Of a DNA stretch of 64,000 nt, positions 9,970-18,623 are shown one piece after another. The stretch comes from Litorimonas sp039975855 (lineage in GTDB: Bacteria; Pseudomonadota; Alphaproteobacteria; Caulobacterales; Maricaulaceae). The stretch lies in assembly GCA_039975855.1 (NCBI GenBank), contig JBDWGH010000002.1, positions 372,001 to 436,000 on the forward strand, written 5' to 3'. The notes beneath the pieces are model-generated. The model did not search any database. It was not told where the DNA came from and saw only the letters and a list, made by a program, of their open reading frames with translations. The stretch's first letter is position 1. Each line of letters begins with the position of its first letter. Both the position numbers and the translations under genes were made by a program.

Positions 9970-11805
9970 TTAGTCCTTAGGGATCGGCGCAACTGTTTTA
10001 ATGTTAAGCTCTTTCAACGCAGACTGATCGACTTCCGCAGGCGCATTCATCATTAAGTCCTGCGCATTTCCGTTCATCGGGAAGAGAATGACATCGCGGA
10101 TGGTTTCGGTTCCTGCAAGCAACATCACGATACGATCGACGCCTGGCGCAATACCACCATGCGGAGGCGCGCCAAATTTAAACGCATTGATCATGCCCGC
10201 AAATTTGTCGTCCACGACCTCTGGGCCGTAACCCGCGATTTCGAAAGCTTTATACATGACATCAGCTTTGTGGTTCCGGATCGCGCCAGACGAGAGCTCA
10301 ATGCCGTTACAAACAATGTCATATTGATAAGCGAGGATATCGAGCTTCTTCTCATCCGTGTCCGCCTCGAGCAGCACATCCATCGCGGATTTGCCTTCTG
10401 GCGCTTGCGGCATAGAGAATGGGTTATGAGAGAAGTCGACTTTCTTATTGTCTTCGTCCCACTCATACATCGGGTAATCCACGACCCAGCAGAATTTAAA
10501 GCCCGCTTCTTCGTCAATTAGATCCAAATCCTTCGCGACCTTATTTCGCGCAGCCCCCGCGAGTTTATAAGCGGCGGCTTTTTTACCGGCAGAGAAGAAA
10601 ACGCCATCGCCCGCCTTAAGACCCATTTTTTCAAGGAGCGCCTTGAGCAGCTCTGGCTCGAAATTCTTGAGCGCAGGATCTTGCGAGACCACCGCGCCAT
10701 CTTCTTCGCGCAAACGCGCATATCCAAGGCCTGGAGCCTGCATTTCCTTCTTTGCCCATTTGTCGAGACTATCGAAGAATTTACGGGACTGACTGTCTGT
10801 TGCACCCGGCGCAGGGATCGCGATAACCTTCCCGCCGCCATTGGTGATCTTGGCGAAAATGCCAAAGCCGGTCTTGCTCTCATCGGTAAAGAACTCAGAC
10901 ACGTCGGTGAGCTCAAATGGGATACGAAGATCAGGCTTGTCCGAGCCATATTTCTCCATCGACTCTTTATACGGAATACGCGGGAATGGCGTCTGGACTT
11001 TGCGGCCATCTGCGAATTCTTCGAACACGCCCGCCATAACAGGCTCGATGGCTTGGAAGACATCTTCTTGAGTGACAAAGCTCATTTCCAAATCGAGCTG
11101 ATAGAACTCACCAGGTGACCGGTCAGCGCGCGCATCTTCGTCGCGGAAACAGGGCGCAATTTGGAAGTAACGGTCAAAACCCGCCACCATCAAAAGCTGC
11201 TTAAACTGCTGTGGCGCTTGCGGCAGAGCATAAAACTTACCTGGATTCAAACGCGATGGTACGAGGAAGTCACGTGCGCCTTCTGGCGAGCTCGCCGTCA
11301 AAATCGGCGTTTGGAATTCGGTGAACCCTTGATCGATCATGCGGCGACGCAGCGAGTTAATCACCTGCCCGCGCAAAATGATGTTCTTGTGCAGCGTCTC
11401 GCGGCGTAGATCGAGATAGCGATGCTTGAGGCGGATTTCTTCAGGATATTCTTGCTCGCCGAAAACAGGCAGCGGAAGTGGGTCCGCTTGGCTCTCAATC
11501 AGGAATGTCTTGGCGCGCAGCTCAATCTCGCCCGTGTCCAGCTCGGCATTCACGGCCTCGGCATCGCGGGCCAATACTTCGCCTGTAACCGTGATAACGG
11601 ACTCAGATGGGCAACGCTTGGCCGCCTCATAAAATTCTTCATTTGGATAAACAACGACTTGGCTGATGCCGTAATGATCGCGCAGATCAATGAACAGCGC
11701 ATTGGCATGTTCGCGTTTACGGTGAACCCATCCAGAGAGTTTGGCGGTTTCGCCCACGTCAGATTTACGAAGTTGAGCACAAGTGTGCGTACGGAAAGCG
11801 TGCAT
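9970..11805 (-). CDS. aspS: Aspartyl-tRNA synthetase, probably non-discriminating
   Basis: Class II synthetase charging tRNA-Asp; 611 aa, slightly longer than the common ~590. The N-terminal OB anticodon-binding domain (GWVHRKREHANALFIDLRD) precedes the catalytic core with class II motif 2 (FRDEDARADRSPGEFYQLD) and motif 3 (GGIAPGVDRIVML), separated by the GAD insertion typical of bacterial AspRS. His33 occupies the position that is His in non-discriminating and Leu in the E. coli discriminating enzyme. This suggests it may also mischarge tRNA-Asn for GatCAB; that is an inference. The start has AAAGGAT upstream. Confidence 0.97.
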   Translation of the reverse strand: MHAFRTHTCAQLRKSDVGETAKLSGWVHRKREHANALFIDLRDHYGISQVVVYPNEEFYEAAKRCPSESVITVTGEVLARDAEAVNAELDTGEIELRAKTFLIESQADPLPLPVFGEQEYPEEIRLKHRYLDLRRETLHKNIILRGQVINSLRRRMIDQGFTEFQTPILTASSPEGARDFLVPSRLNPGKFYALPQAPQQFKQLLMVAGFDRYFQIAPCFRDEDARADRSPGEFYQLDLEMSFVTQEDVFQAIEPVMAGVFEEFADGRKVQTPFPRIPYKESMEKYGSDKPDLRIPFELTDVSEFFTDESKTGFGIFAKITNGGGKVIAIPAPGATDSQSRKFFDSLDKWAKKEMQAPGLGYARLREEDGAVVSQDPALKNFEPELLKALLEKMGLKAGDGVFFSAGKKAAAYKLAGAARNKVAKDLDLIDEEAGFKFCWVVDYPMYEWDEDNKKVDFSHNPFSMPQAPEGKSAMDVLLEADTDEKKLDILAYQYDIVCNGIELSSGAIRNHKADVMYKAFEIAGYGPEVVDDKFAGMINAFKFGAPPHGGIAPGVDRIVMLLAGTETIRDVILFPMNGNAQDLMMNAPAEVDQSALKELNIKTVAPIPKD

Positions 11806-11927
11806 GTCTTTATCCTTTGGCCCGATATCAGGACCCTTATGGCGCAGACTGAGAAACGGTCAGCAACGCCGGGCTAATGTAGGCGGGGCACTAGCCGATA
11901 GGGTGGATGTGTCAAGGGGGTGAGGCT

Positions 11928-12341
11928 CTACAGATCTATATAAAATGGTCCATAATCTATAACATCAATTTGATAGATAACGTTGTCTCGAAATTTCAAA
12001 TGAACAAACTTTCGCCAGCCTCGTGTCTCATCATAGACAACTGTCCAACGGTCTCTTACCAGCAGTTCATCAAATGAATTTGGGATATCAAGCGAAGTGT
12101 ATTTAGATGGCTGTAGCGTTGGATCGAACGGCACCATCACGCCAGAGTCGAAACTGAATTTATTTTCAAATTGAGCCTCAACATCGACCTTTGATTGTCC
12201 GATGCAAAATTCCTTCTCACATCCCACGGTGAGCCGATCTTCTTTGTATGAGAGAAAGGTAAATCCATAAGTCACGTATCCAATAAAAGCGACGATTAGA
12301 CCAATCAAACCCAAGCCAATAATTTTCAGCGGTTTTCTCAT
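11928..12341 (-). CDS. Unrecognised membrane-anchored protein
   Basis: A 137-aa protein with one N-terminal transmembrane helix (IIGLGLIGLIVAFIGYVTYGFTFL) and a short extracytoplasmic domain. Two cysteines (GCEKEFC) could form a disulfide. The rest is beta-rich (WTVVYDETRGWRKFVHLKF) without a motif I recognise. It lies 8 nt downstream of the MAPEG gene and is probably co-transcribed with it. The DNA is more AT-rich than its neighbours. Confidence 0.7.
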   Translation of the reverse strand: MRKPLKIIGLGLIGLIVAFIGYVTYGFTFLSYKEDRLTVGCEKEFCIGQSKVDVEAQFENKFSFDSGVMVPFDPTLQPSKYTSLDIPNSFDELLVRDRWTVVYDETRGWRKFVHLKFRDNVIYQIDVIDYGPFYIDL

Positions 12342-12349
12342 GTTTTAAT

Positions 12350-12778
12350 TCACCTCACCAACGAAATCCCCAACCTCACCGTCATCACGGTCAAAATCAC
12401 AGCGCCGCTGCCAAAGGCAAAGAAACGGTGGAGCGGATGGTTTTTGCCCAGGTGAACGAAGGAATGGATGAGGCGCGAGGCGAGATAGGCCCAGGCAAAA
12501 ATAATAGCCGTATTATCGACCTGTTCCGTGACATAAATCACCGTCACGAGGACATAGAATAAAATCGGCATGGTCATGAGGTTGTCGTAGTGATTGCTCA
12601 TTTTGAGCATAGTGTCGGGCATGCTCTCTTTATTGCGGTAGACTTTGAAAATGCGGTAATCGACCTTGCCGGTTCGGGCCGCCTTGACGCGCGTTAAACC
12701 CATAACCGCCGTATAGATCAGCGTACCGAGAATGAGCGCCAAAACGGGAAAGAAAATCTGTTCTGGATTTTGCGTCAT
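12350..12778 (-). CDS. MAPEG-family integral membrane protein
   Basis: A 142-aa protein with four predicted transmembrane helices, matching the MAPEG fold (membrane-associated eicosanoid and glutathione metabolism proteins). The family-like segment is DTMLKMSNHYDNLMTMPILF followed by AWAYLASRLIHSFVH, with the helix-2 Asn and Arg expected for this group. The start is ATG 12778 because a strong AAAAAGGGGGAT site lies just upstream and the family begins here; a 40-residue upstream extension of the frame is not credible. Substrate unknown. Glutathione-dependent enzymes occur elsewhere in the window but are not linked. Confidence 0.85.
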   Translation of the reverse strand: MTQNPEQIFFPVLALILGTLIYTAVMGLTRVKAARTGKVDYRIFKVYRNKESMPDTMLKMSNHYDNLMTMPILFYVLVTVIYVTEQVDNTAIIFAWAYLASRLIHSFVHLGKNHPLHRFFAFGSGAVILTVMTVRLGISLVR

Positions 12779-13641
12779 GAGATCCCCCTTTTTCGACTTC
12801 GCTAGAGTTTTGATAGCATCTGAACGGCGTGGTGACCCTAGAAATATGTGAGTCGTAAATATTCGTTTTTGGACAAGGGCTTGCCACCGCTCACCCATAA
12901 TTTCGCCAAAACTCTTTTGGACGGCGCATATCCTTCATGCGCTTTGCCACATGCAAAGCTTCGCGCTTCGCACACGTATCATGGCGGAGCTACTCGAAGT
13001 GGAGTGCCACAAGCCGCGCGCAGCAGGTGCGGTTATTTAGTCGGCCTCGGGGCATCTTGCCACCTGTATGTCTTAGTTTTGATGTGGGAGAGAAATTTGA
13101 CCCCGATAAACGGGATGTTCGCGAGGATGTATCAGGCTCTCGTGGAAACGAGGATAAAGTGTGTGTTTTCGAGCCGTCTCAACATTAAGACCAGCCAGTT
13201 TGTCGGACCGGAAGGTCCCTCGCGACGACGCCTTTCTCCACTACCGGCCAAACAGAACAGTCTAGGCTCAATTAGCTCGCGATAGGCCACCCAAGCTTTC
13301 GGGGCGTGACACCCAAAACTCCAATGACAAGCGCCGCTTTCCACCGATCCGTGCATTTCTGTTTCTTTATAAAATGAGTATCGAAAAATGGGTAAGCTTC
13401 ACCAAATTTTCGAGGCCTCATCAAACAGAATTGCACTTGTCAACGTGCACATGACCGCCCGTTGTGAAAAGACAGCTTGAATATGACACAGCTTTTGAAA
13501 GTGAGGATGCATCTTTTTTATCGTCGATTTTATGGGGGAAATTGCCGGATAAAACAGGGAAAGACATTTAGTCGCCCCTGCCGATATAGTCAGAAAACAG
13601 CGCAAGATTGATTTGAACAACAGACGCTCTATCATGACCCC
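12779..13641. other. 863 bp without a supported gene
   Basis: Open frames of 66 to 145 codons occur on both strands, but none shows a credible start site, signal peptide or family likeness, and they overlap one another. The stretch contains small hairpins, including GGACC-GGAA-GGTCC at 13205-13218 and CTCGT-GGAA-ACGAG at about 13139-13152. I tried to read it as RNase P RNA, SRP RNA or tmRNA and none fitted. It may be decayed coding DNA or hold a structured RNA. Confidence 0.4.
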
Positions 13642-14655
13642 ATGCCAATTCCATTTTCCATTCTTGATCTCGCCCGCGTTGTAGAAGGCGGATCAATTAC
13701 GCAGAGTTTTGGGGAATGCGTCAGCACGGCCCAAACCGCCGAAACGCTTGGGTTTAATCGCGTCTGGTATGCCGAGCATCATAATATGGCCAGCGTGGCC
13801 AGTTCGGCGACCTCGGTCTTAATCGCGCATGTGGCTGCGCACACGAAATCCATCAGGCTGGGCTCTGGTGGTGTGATGTTGCCAAATCATTCGCCGCTGA
13901 CAATTGCCGAACAATTCGGCACGCTGGCGACCCTGCACCCTGACCGTATTGACTTGGGATTAGGTCGCGCCCCCGGCGGAGATCAAAATGTTATTCGCGC
14001 GCTGCGCAAAGACGGCCATGCAGCAGCCAATCGGTTCCCGCAGGATGTTGTCGAATTGCTCGCCTATCTAGGTCCTTCGGATACTGATGCGCCGCTGCCT
14101 GTGCGAGCTATTCCTGGTGAAGGCACCAATGTGCCCGTTTGGATTCTCGGTTCAAGTCTCTTTGGCGCACAGCTCGCCGCGCATTTAGGTCTCCCTTATG
14201 CATTTGCCTCACACTTTGCTCCGCGGCAACTTTTCGAAGCAGCGGAGATTTATCGGCGTGAGTTTAAGCCCTCCGCTTACTTAGATAAGCCCTATTTCAT
14301 GATGGCCTGCAATGTGTTCGCCGCAGATACAGAAGCCGAAGCCCAGTTCCATTTCTCAACGCTGATCCAAGCCTTTGTTGGCATGGTCACAAACATGCGG
14401 GGCCTCGTTAAGGCGCCGATTGAAAATTATAAAGTCCCGCCCCAAATCGCTGCGCATGTCGAACCGATGTTAGCGGGCAGCGCGGTCGGCACGCCAGACC
14501 AAATCGCAAACCGCCTGTCCAGTTTTTATGATCAACTGCAACCCGATGAATTCATCATATCTATGCCGTTTTTCGACCAAACTGCACGATTGAAAAGCAT
14601 GGAGTTGGTCGCCGGTATTCAGGACAAAATCGGCCCTTCAAAACGCGCAGCCTAA
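13642..14655 (+). CDS. LLM-class flavin-dependent oxidoreductase (luciferase-like)
   Basis: A 337-aa TIM-barrel monooxygenase of the bacterial luciferase superfamily, MsnO8-like subgroup. The N-terminus (SILDLARVVEGGS) and the RVWYAEHHNMASVASSAT, RLGSGGVMLPNHSPL and DLGLGRAPGGD motifs are all standard, covering the FMN-binding pocket. Substrate unknown. Its stop overlaps the last 4 nt of the convergent degenerate BLUF gene. Confidence 0.9.
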   Translation: MPIPFSILDLARVVEGGSITQSFGECVSTAQTAETLGFNRVWYAEHHNMASVASSATSVLIAHVAAHTKSIRLGSGGVMLPNHSPLTIAEQFGTLATLHPDRIDLGLGRAPGGDQNVIRALRKDGHAAANRFPQDVVELLAYLGPSDTDAPLPVRAIPGEGTNVPVWILGSSLFGAQLAAHLGLPYAFASHFAPRQLFEAAEIYRREFKPSAYLDKPYFMMACNVFAADTEAEAQFHFSTLIQAFVGMVTNMRGLVKAPIENYKVPPQIAAHVEPMLAGSAVGTPDQIANRLSSFYDQLQPDEFIISMPFFDQTARLKSMELVAGIQDKIGPSKRAA

Positions 14656-15080
14656 GCGGCCAACATCTCGGGGTCTAAATAGGCATCCGCCAAAATTCTG
14701 ATTTTCGCCGATAGATTGGCTGGCCATGCATGGGTGAGACTTTGAGGGGTTAATTTCCGCACGGATTGGTTAGACGGAAAATCCTGACCTAAATTCAACC
14801 AAATAGAAAAATCGGTGAACTCCCGTATCGGGATAGGTCGTTTCACGTGCAATAATATTTTCCCCGCCAATGGGTCTTTAGCAACAGATGTGAAGTAGTG
14901 CTTCACGACGTCTTCTTCACCTTCAGTTATCGCCAAGGCCTTCTGACGATTGGCAAAAGCCCGGCCAGTGATGCCCATTTGCTTGCATACGCGTGTACTC
15001 ATCGCGGAGGTGTCATACGCATTTTGCGGTGTCAGCTCCGCAACCAATATTGACGTATAGATGTATTGAACGAGAGCCAT
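14652..15080 (-). CDS. BLUF-fold protein lacking the photoactive glutamine
   Basis: A 142-aa protein that aligns over its first ~95 residues with BLUF (blue light using FAD) domains without gaps. The conserved tyrosine is kept as Tyr8. Counting the fixed BLUF spacings from it, the flavin-contacting Asn is Cys32, the photocycle Gln is Ala50, the Trp is Phe91 and the Met is Ile93. The GITG turn (residues 36-39) and the EG after the Gln strand are preserved. A normal BLUF photoreaction therefore looks impossible; the fold may have been reused or may bind another ligand. The C-terminal ~45 residues are unrecognised. A canonical BLUF gene lies at 26740-27192. Confidence 0.72.
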   Translation of the reverse strand: MALVQYIYTSILVAELTPQNAYDTSAMSTRVCKQMGITGRAFANRQKALAITEGEEDVVKHYFTSVAKDPLAGKILLHVKRPIPIREFTDFSIWLNLGQDFPSNQSVRKLTPQSLTHAWPANLSAKIRILADAYLDPEMLAA

Positions 15081-15169
15081 GCGCGCAGATAGGCAATATG
15101 AGTTTCATTGGCCTTTCAGATCACAGTTAATCAAAGATAAATTCCATTTAAATCGATCAAGTGAATACC

Positions 15170-15490
15170 TTATCTGGCGATATCGTTGGCTGCGCCTGCT
15201 TGCTGAAGAGATCTGGTCATGCCTGAAGCTTGTACCTGAAGCGCATTCCACTCGGCTTGCGTTTTACAAACTTTCTTGGTGAACTTTGATCCCGTCGCGA
15301 CCTGATTTTTGCACATTTTCTCCGCTTCACCAGACGTGACCTCGACAATTTTTACGGTGGTCTCAGATGACGTCGCTATGGGTGCATCCACAGTCGCTGA
15401 CGAAGCACTATTGTTCGGAACAGTTGTGCAGGCCGCAAGAAGCCCAAAAGATGCAAAAACCACAATTTTAGTAGTAAGGTGATCAGTCAT
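15170..15490 (-). CDS. Small lipoprotein with paired-Cys motif
   Basis: A 106-aa predicted lipoprotein. The start is ATG 15490, chosen for the upstream GGAGGAGAA and because the signal peptide starts here. The lipobox is LLAAC. A Ser/Thr/Ala-rich linker precedes a compact motif, MCKNQVATGSKFTKKVCKTQ followed by AEW, with two Cys spaced so as to form a disulfide. The same motif recurs in a broken gene at 20934-21249, so this is a small paralogous family. Similar Cys-motif proteins occur in other Alphaproteobacteria without assigned function. Confidence 0.75.
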   Translation of the reverse strand: MTDHLTTKIVVFASFGLLAACTTVPNNSASSATVDAPIATSSETTVKIVEVTSGEAEKMCKNQVATGSKFTKKVCKTQAEWNALQVQASGMTRSLQQAGAANDIAR

Positions 15491-15687
15491 AAAATTCTCC
15501 TCCACGGTAAACTGACAGTACGAGCAGTCCTAAAAAAAATCAAATCACAGAAAGCATGACCGAAAATCATAGGTCGCGACCGACAAGCCCAGGGCATTTC
15601 AAGGTGATAAGCAACAATTATGATCAATCCGATGAAGTATTTGAAATGACGACCGCTATGGTAAGAGTCCTTCCAAAGGAGTTCACC

Positions 15688-16218
15688 ATGATCCGTTACG
15701 CCCTCACCCTGACCTGTGCACTCACTCTGCTCTCTGCCTGTTCAGCCGACCCATTGGAGCCCGCTATTAAAACAGTGGCCACCCCGGACTATGACACCGC
15801 GCCGCTTGACCTCTCTACGCCTGAAAACACCGCCTATTCCATGATGATCGCTATGTATCGCGGCGACGCAGAGATGGTAGATGCCATTTTTGCCGAGGGC
15901 GGAACCTTGCTTCGCCTGAATTCGGAAGGCGAGATTACGCGCGATGGCCTGCCCCGTTGGCGCGAGTGGGTTGGAACGCTGGAGGTCGGTTACGCCCATG
16001 AAGAGCTGTTTGAGATCAAAGTCGAAAAATATGGCAAACTCTCAAGTGTCTGGGCGCCTTTTGTGATTGACGTGGACGGCAAGCGCGTCGGCTGCGGCGT
16101 CAATCATTTCACCATGGCCGAAATGCCAGAAGGCTGGCGGATCGTCTCCGGCATGGATGTTCAAGCACCGAAAGAAGACTGTAGCGGATTTCGAGACAGC
16201 TATAGAGGTGGGACATAG
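15688..16218 (+). CDS. Lipoprotein with NTF2/SnoaL-like domain
   Basis: A 176-aa predicted lipoprotein. The start is ATG 15688 with AAAGGA upstream; the 44 upstream codons in frame precede the signal peptide and are not used. The lipobox is LLSAC. The body resembles the NTF2-like cone fold: a helix ENTAYSMMIAMYRGDAEMVD, a Trp-rich turn, then strands SVWAPFVIDVDGKRV and a final GWRIVSGMD. No catalytic residues can be named. Envelope location is likely; role unknown. Confidence 0.72.
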   Translation: MIRYALTLTCALTLLSACSADPLEPAIKTVATPDYDTAPLDLSTPENTAYSMMIAMYRGDAEMVDAIFAEGGTLLRLNSEGEITRDGLPRWREWVGTLEVGYAHEELFEIKVEKYGKLSSVWAPFVIDVDGKRVGCGVNHFTMAEMPEGWRIVSGMDVQAPKEDCSGFRDSYRGGT

Positions 16219-16353
16219 CGAGCTGATTGGGCCGCAAATTTCGGCCCCTCCATTTTTGCAAGAGACGTCTGCTGAAACGACGGGAAGTTGTTATTGTTTC
16301 GTCACAAATCGAGCGTATTGGGGCGCCGAAATCAACTTTCCACTGGACGGAAA

Positions 16354-16698
16354 ATGTCTGCTCTAAATCTACTCAACGTCGAAATGATCGGCTTCATCGC
16401 CGCATTCTTCACCTCGGCTTCTTTCTTGCCCCAAGCGATCATGGTGATCCGCTCGCGCAATACGGATGGTCTATCGCTGACCATGTATATGATGTTCACC
16501 CTCGGGATTGCGCTCTGGTTGACCTATGGCCTCGTAACCATAGCCTGGCCGCTCATCTTCGCAAATTTGATCACAATCACCCTCGCGGGATGTATCCTGT
16601 CCATCATGCTCGGCAATAAATGGAAAGCGGGTCGCCCTCGCCGCGCCGCGAAAACACGACGTCGAAGAATAAAGTCGGCCAGATTAGCGGCAGCCTAA
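16354..16698 (+). CDS. SemiSWEET-type PQ-loop sugar transporter
   Basis: A 114-aa protein with three transmembrane helices forming one PQ-loop repeat: GFIAAFFTSASFLPQAIMV carries the PQ motif, then RNTDGLSLTMYMMF, LWLTYGL and a last helix. SemiSWEETs dimerise to make a small sugar uniporter in the inner membrane. The start is ATG 16354. The C-terminal ~30 residues are strongly basic (RPRRAAKTRRRR) and longer than in most members; this tail should be cytoplasmic. Confidence 0.9.
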   Translation: MSALNLLNVEMIGFIAAFFTSASFLPQAIMVIRSRNTDGLSLTMYMMFTLGIALWLTYGLVTIAWPLIFANLITITLAGCILSIMLGNKWKAGRPRRAAKTRRRRIKSARLAAA

Positions 16699-16706
16699 AC
16701 CACAGC

Positions 16707-17204
16707 TTAGGTTTCTGGTGTTAGCTTGGTGATAACAGCACGGTGATCAGGAAAACGCCCTATTAACGCCCCCCGGCGCGCTAATTCGAACCCATCAAAC
16801 TGAAAGCCTGGTGTCACCATACAGCCAACCAAGGCCCAGCCCTCTTGTCGATCACTATCCGGCGGCGCCACCGAAGACCCAAACCAAACATTTGGCGGGA
16901 CGACTGCCTGCATTACCTGTCCCGCCTCTAAATCCGGGCCAATCAGAAATTCTGAATAGGTTCCGGCATCATCAATCATATGCACAATCAGCGGGTCACC
17001 CGACTGGTAATACCACATCTCTTCGGCGTCTAAGCGGTGCAGTTTAGACGGATTATCATGGGTCAAAAGAAATAGGATAGATGTCGCCGCCGGACGGCCG
17101 CTCGGCAGGGTTTCCTCCGACACAAATGTTTGGCGATAAAACCCGCCCTCGGGGTGCGGCTCTAAGCCTAATTTCGAGATCAGTGTTTGAACGGACATAG
17201 GCAT
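16707..17204 (-). CDS. DUF985/cupin_5 family protein
   Basis: A 165-aa cytoplasmic cupin. Family motifs are GLEPHPEGGFYRQTF at the N-terminus, SILFLLTHD, then LHRLDAEEMWYYQSGDPL with the His/Glu metal or ligand positions, and a final VTPGFQFDGFELA. Some DUF985 members bind sugars or polyketide-like ligands, but no reaction is established. It ends 8 nt from the convergent SemiSWEET gene. Confidence 0.92.
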   Translation of the reverse strand: MPMSVQTLISKLGLEPHPEGGFYRQTFVSEETLPSGRPAATSILFLLTHDNPSKLHRLDAEEMWYYQSGDPLIVHMIDDAGTYSEFLIGPDLEAGQVMQAVVPPNVWFGSSVAPPDSDRQEGWALVGCMVTPGFQFDGFELARRGALIGRFPDHRAVITKLTPET

Positions 17205-17750
17205 CTCATTTGGACTTAGGAGGTCTGGATCGTGCGCGGACCTTTATCTAAAGCCAAGCGAAATATCCAACTGGCCAGAGTGAAACTTTGGTTTCAACAT
17301 TTGGAACAGCCAATGTGGGAATTCCTATAATTAGGACGGCCCGCATGGTCGATATCCACGACGGATACCGAAAATAGAAAGTGTTTTACGCAGGTATCAA
17401 CCATGCGGCGACGGTTTTTGATGCACCGGTTGGGGGTCCTGCAGTTTCGCCTTCCGGTCAGACATACCCGTTTTATTGGATAGACCCGGTTTAAGACAAA
17501 GCAGTCAACTCTCAGCGCAAAAGGCCCGGCACAGTTTCAAGCGTGACCCCGAAATGCTCAACCTCGCCGTCCTCCAGACCAGTAGGTGACGTCTACCTGT
17601 CCTATGTCCGAAAGAACCCATTGAATATGGCAGCTAAAACCGAATTCGCGGATGGAGTTTTTTGGATTTTTTATACCGCGTTGAATAGCGTGACTTCTCC
17701 CTCGCCGTCTTTGGGTTTGAAACGAGGATGGCGAGGAACGCCTACCCAAA
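17205..17750. other. 546 bp intergenic stretch, no supported gene
   Basis: Frames here are short and overlap the DUF3995 3' end. A 37-codon frame at 17381-17494 (GTG start, reading FYAGINHAATVFDAPVGG early on) is protein-like in composition but lacks a ribosome site and may be a remnant of a longer gene. The phrase AGCGTGACCCC occurs here and near 19663; too little repeats to call an element. Confidence 0.35.
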
Positions 17751-18194
17751 TCAAAGTGAGCGTGAGTGCCAAATGAGGGTCACAACCGAGAAACCCAACG
17801 CAAGGCACAGCGGGGAATAATAGAGGCGGTTGAGCGTCCGAAACGGCTCCTCGGGTGTGAGGCCTGCCCAAAAAGGAGAAAATCCGACAATACCGCGCGC
17901 AAGCAAAACAAGAGCAAACCCTGCCCCCAAAATCTGGAAAATCCACATCGGGAGTGACGCCATCTGCACAGCGCCGCCAAGGGTCAGGACGATCATCGTC
18001 CCAATCAACAAAGCGACCGTCACGAAACTACACGCCCAAAAATTCGGCATTTGCGTAATGCCTTTCGCCCCCACAACCGCGCGGGCCAAACTCGCCTCAT
18101 CCTTAGCCGGCCAAGTCACATTCACCCCCCAGAGGAAATGGATGAACGCGATGAGAAGAAGGATAGCGGCTGTGATTTGGGAGAGGAGTGTCAT
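17751..18194 (-). CDS. DUF3995 integral membrane protein
   Basis: A 147-aa protein with four hydrophobic helices; the DUF3995 signature is IHFLWGVNVTWPAKDE at the first helix end, with LARGIVGFSPFWAG and RLYYSPLCLALG later. Function of the family is unknown. The first 26 codons are repeated at 18624-18701 as a truncated copy (22 of 26 residues identical), so the gene has been duplicated in place. It follows the GIY-YIG gene by 9 nt. Confidence 0.85.
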   Translation of the reverse strand: MTLLSQITAAILLLIAFIHFLWGVNVTWPAKDEASLARAVVGAKGITQMPNFWACSFVTVALLIGTMIVLTLGGAVQMASLPMWIFQILGAGFALVLLARGIVGFSPFWAGLTPEEPFRTLNRLYYSPLCLALGFSVVTLIWHSRSL

Positions 18195-18203
18195 GTGTCT
18201 GGT

Positions 18204-18509
18204 TTAGCCTTCAAAAACAAATTCGCCTGTATTCGGGTCAAGCGGATGCCAGTGCTGGTTTGCCGATTCAATCAACTCAATCTTCCACTGACGCCGCCAG
18301 CGTTTCAGAGATTTCTCACGCTGAATAGCGTCAGCCATTGACTCGTGATGCTCAAACCAAACCAGATGCCGAACATTATATCTAGCGGTGAAACTCTTGG
18401 GGTTGGATTTAGAATGATGCTGCCATTCGCGCGACGGCAAATCAGACGTCACGCCAATATAAATCGTCCCCAAACGCTTAGATGCCATCATGTAAACGCA
18501 AGGCTGCAT
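18204..18509 (-). CDS. GIY-YIG nuclease-family protein
   Basis: A 101-aa stand-alone GIY-YIG domain of the UPF0213/YhbQ-like kind. The variant of the motif pair is CVYMMAS...IYIGVTS, followed by the conserved Arg (LPSREWQHH) and the Glu region (ADAIQREKSLKRWRRQWK). Such proteins are small DNA-acting endonucleases of uncertain role. It lies between the DUF3995 gene and a palindromic repeat, beside the truncated DUF3995 copy. No strong ribosome site is seen before ATG 18509. Confidence 0.88.
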   Translation of the reverse strand: MQPCVYMMASKRLGTIYIGVTSDLPSREWQHHSKSNPKSFTARYNVRHLVWFEHHESMADAIQREKSLKRWRRQWKIELIESANQHWHPLDPNTGEFVFEG

Positions 18510-18539
18510 GCTTAGGAGATAACAGCTCTAAAAGAGTTC

Positions 18540-18613
18540 GTCACCCTCGGGCTTGACCCGAGGGTCCATGCCTGCGTCGAAAGATAGATCCTCGGCTCAA
18601 GGCCGAGGATGAC
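18540..18613. repeat. Two-hairpin palindromic repeat element (REP/MITE-like)
   Basis: Two 9-bp stems, ACCCTCGGG/CCCGAGGGT (18543-18565, loop CTTGA) and ATCCTCGGC/GCCGAGGAT (18588-18610, loop TCAAG), sit in inverted orientation about 22 nt apart. The ends GTCACCCTCGG and CCGAGGATGAC are inverted copies. Repeats of this CCTCGG-CTTGA-CCGAGG kind are scattered between genes in many Alphaproteobacteria. One copy is seen in this window. It directly abuts the broken end of the DUF3995 fragment. Confidence 0.8.
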
Positions 18614-18623
18614 GGTGTGCAGG

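Noticed and set aside
10518..11078. 186-codon minus-strand frame inside aspS
   Set aside because: Same-strand alternative frame of a firmly identified gene; Ser/Arg-rich nonsense composition.
13205..13218. SRP RNA apical loop (GGACC-GGAA-GGTCC)
   Set aside because: The GGAA loop is present, but the conserved AGCAG side and the long helix around it are missing.
13132..13356. 74-codon minus-strand frame in the 12.8-13.6 kb gap
   Set aside because: No ribosome site or family likeness; Arg/Gly-rich composition typical of random GC-containing frames.
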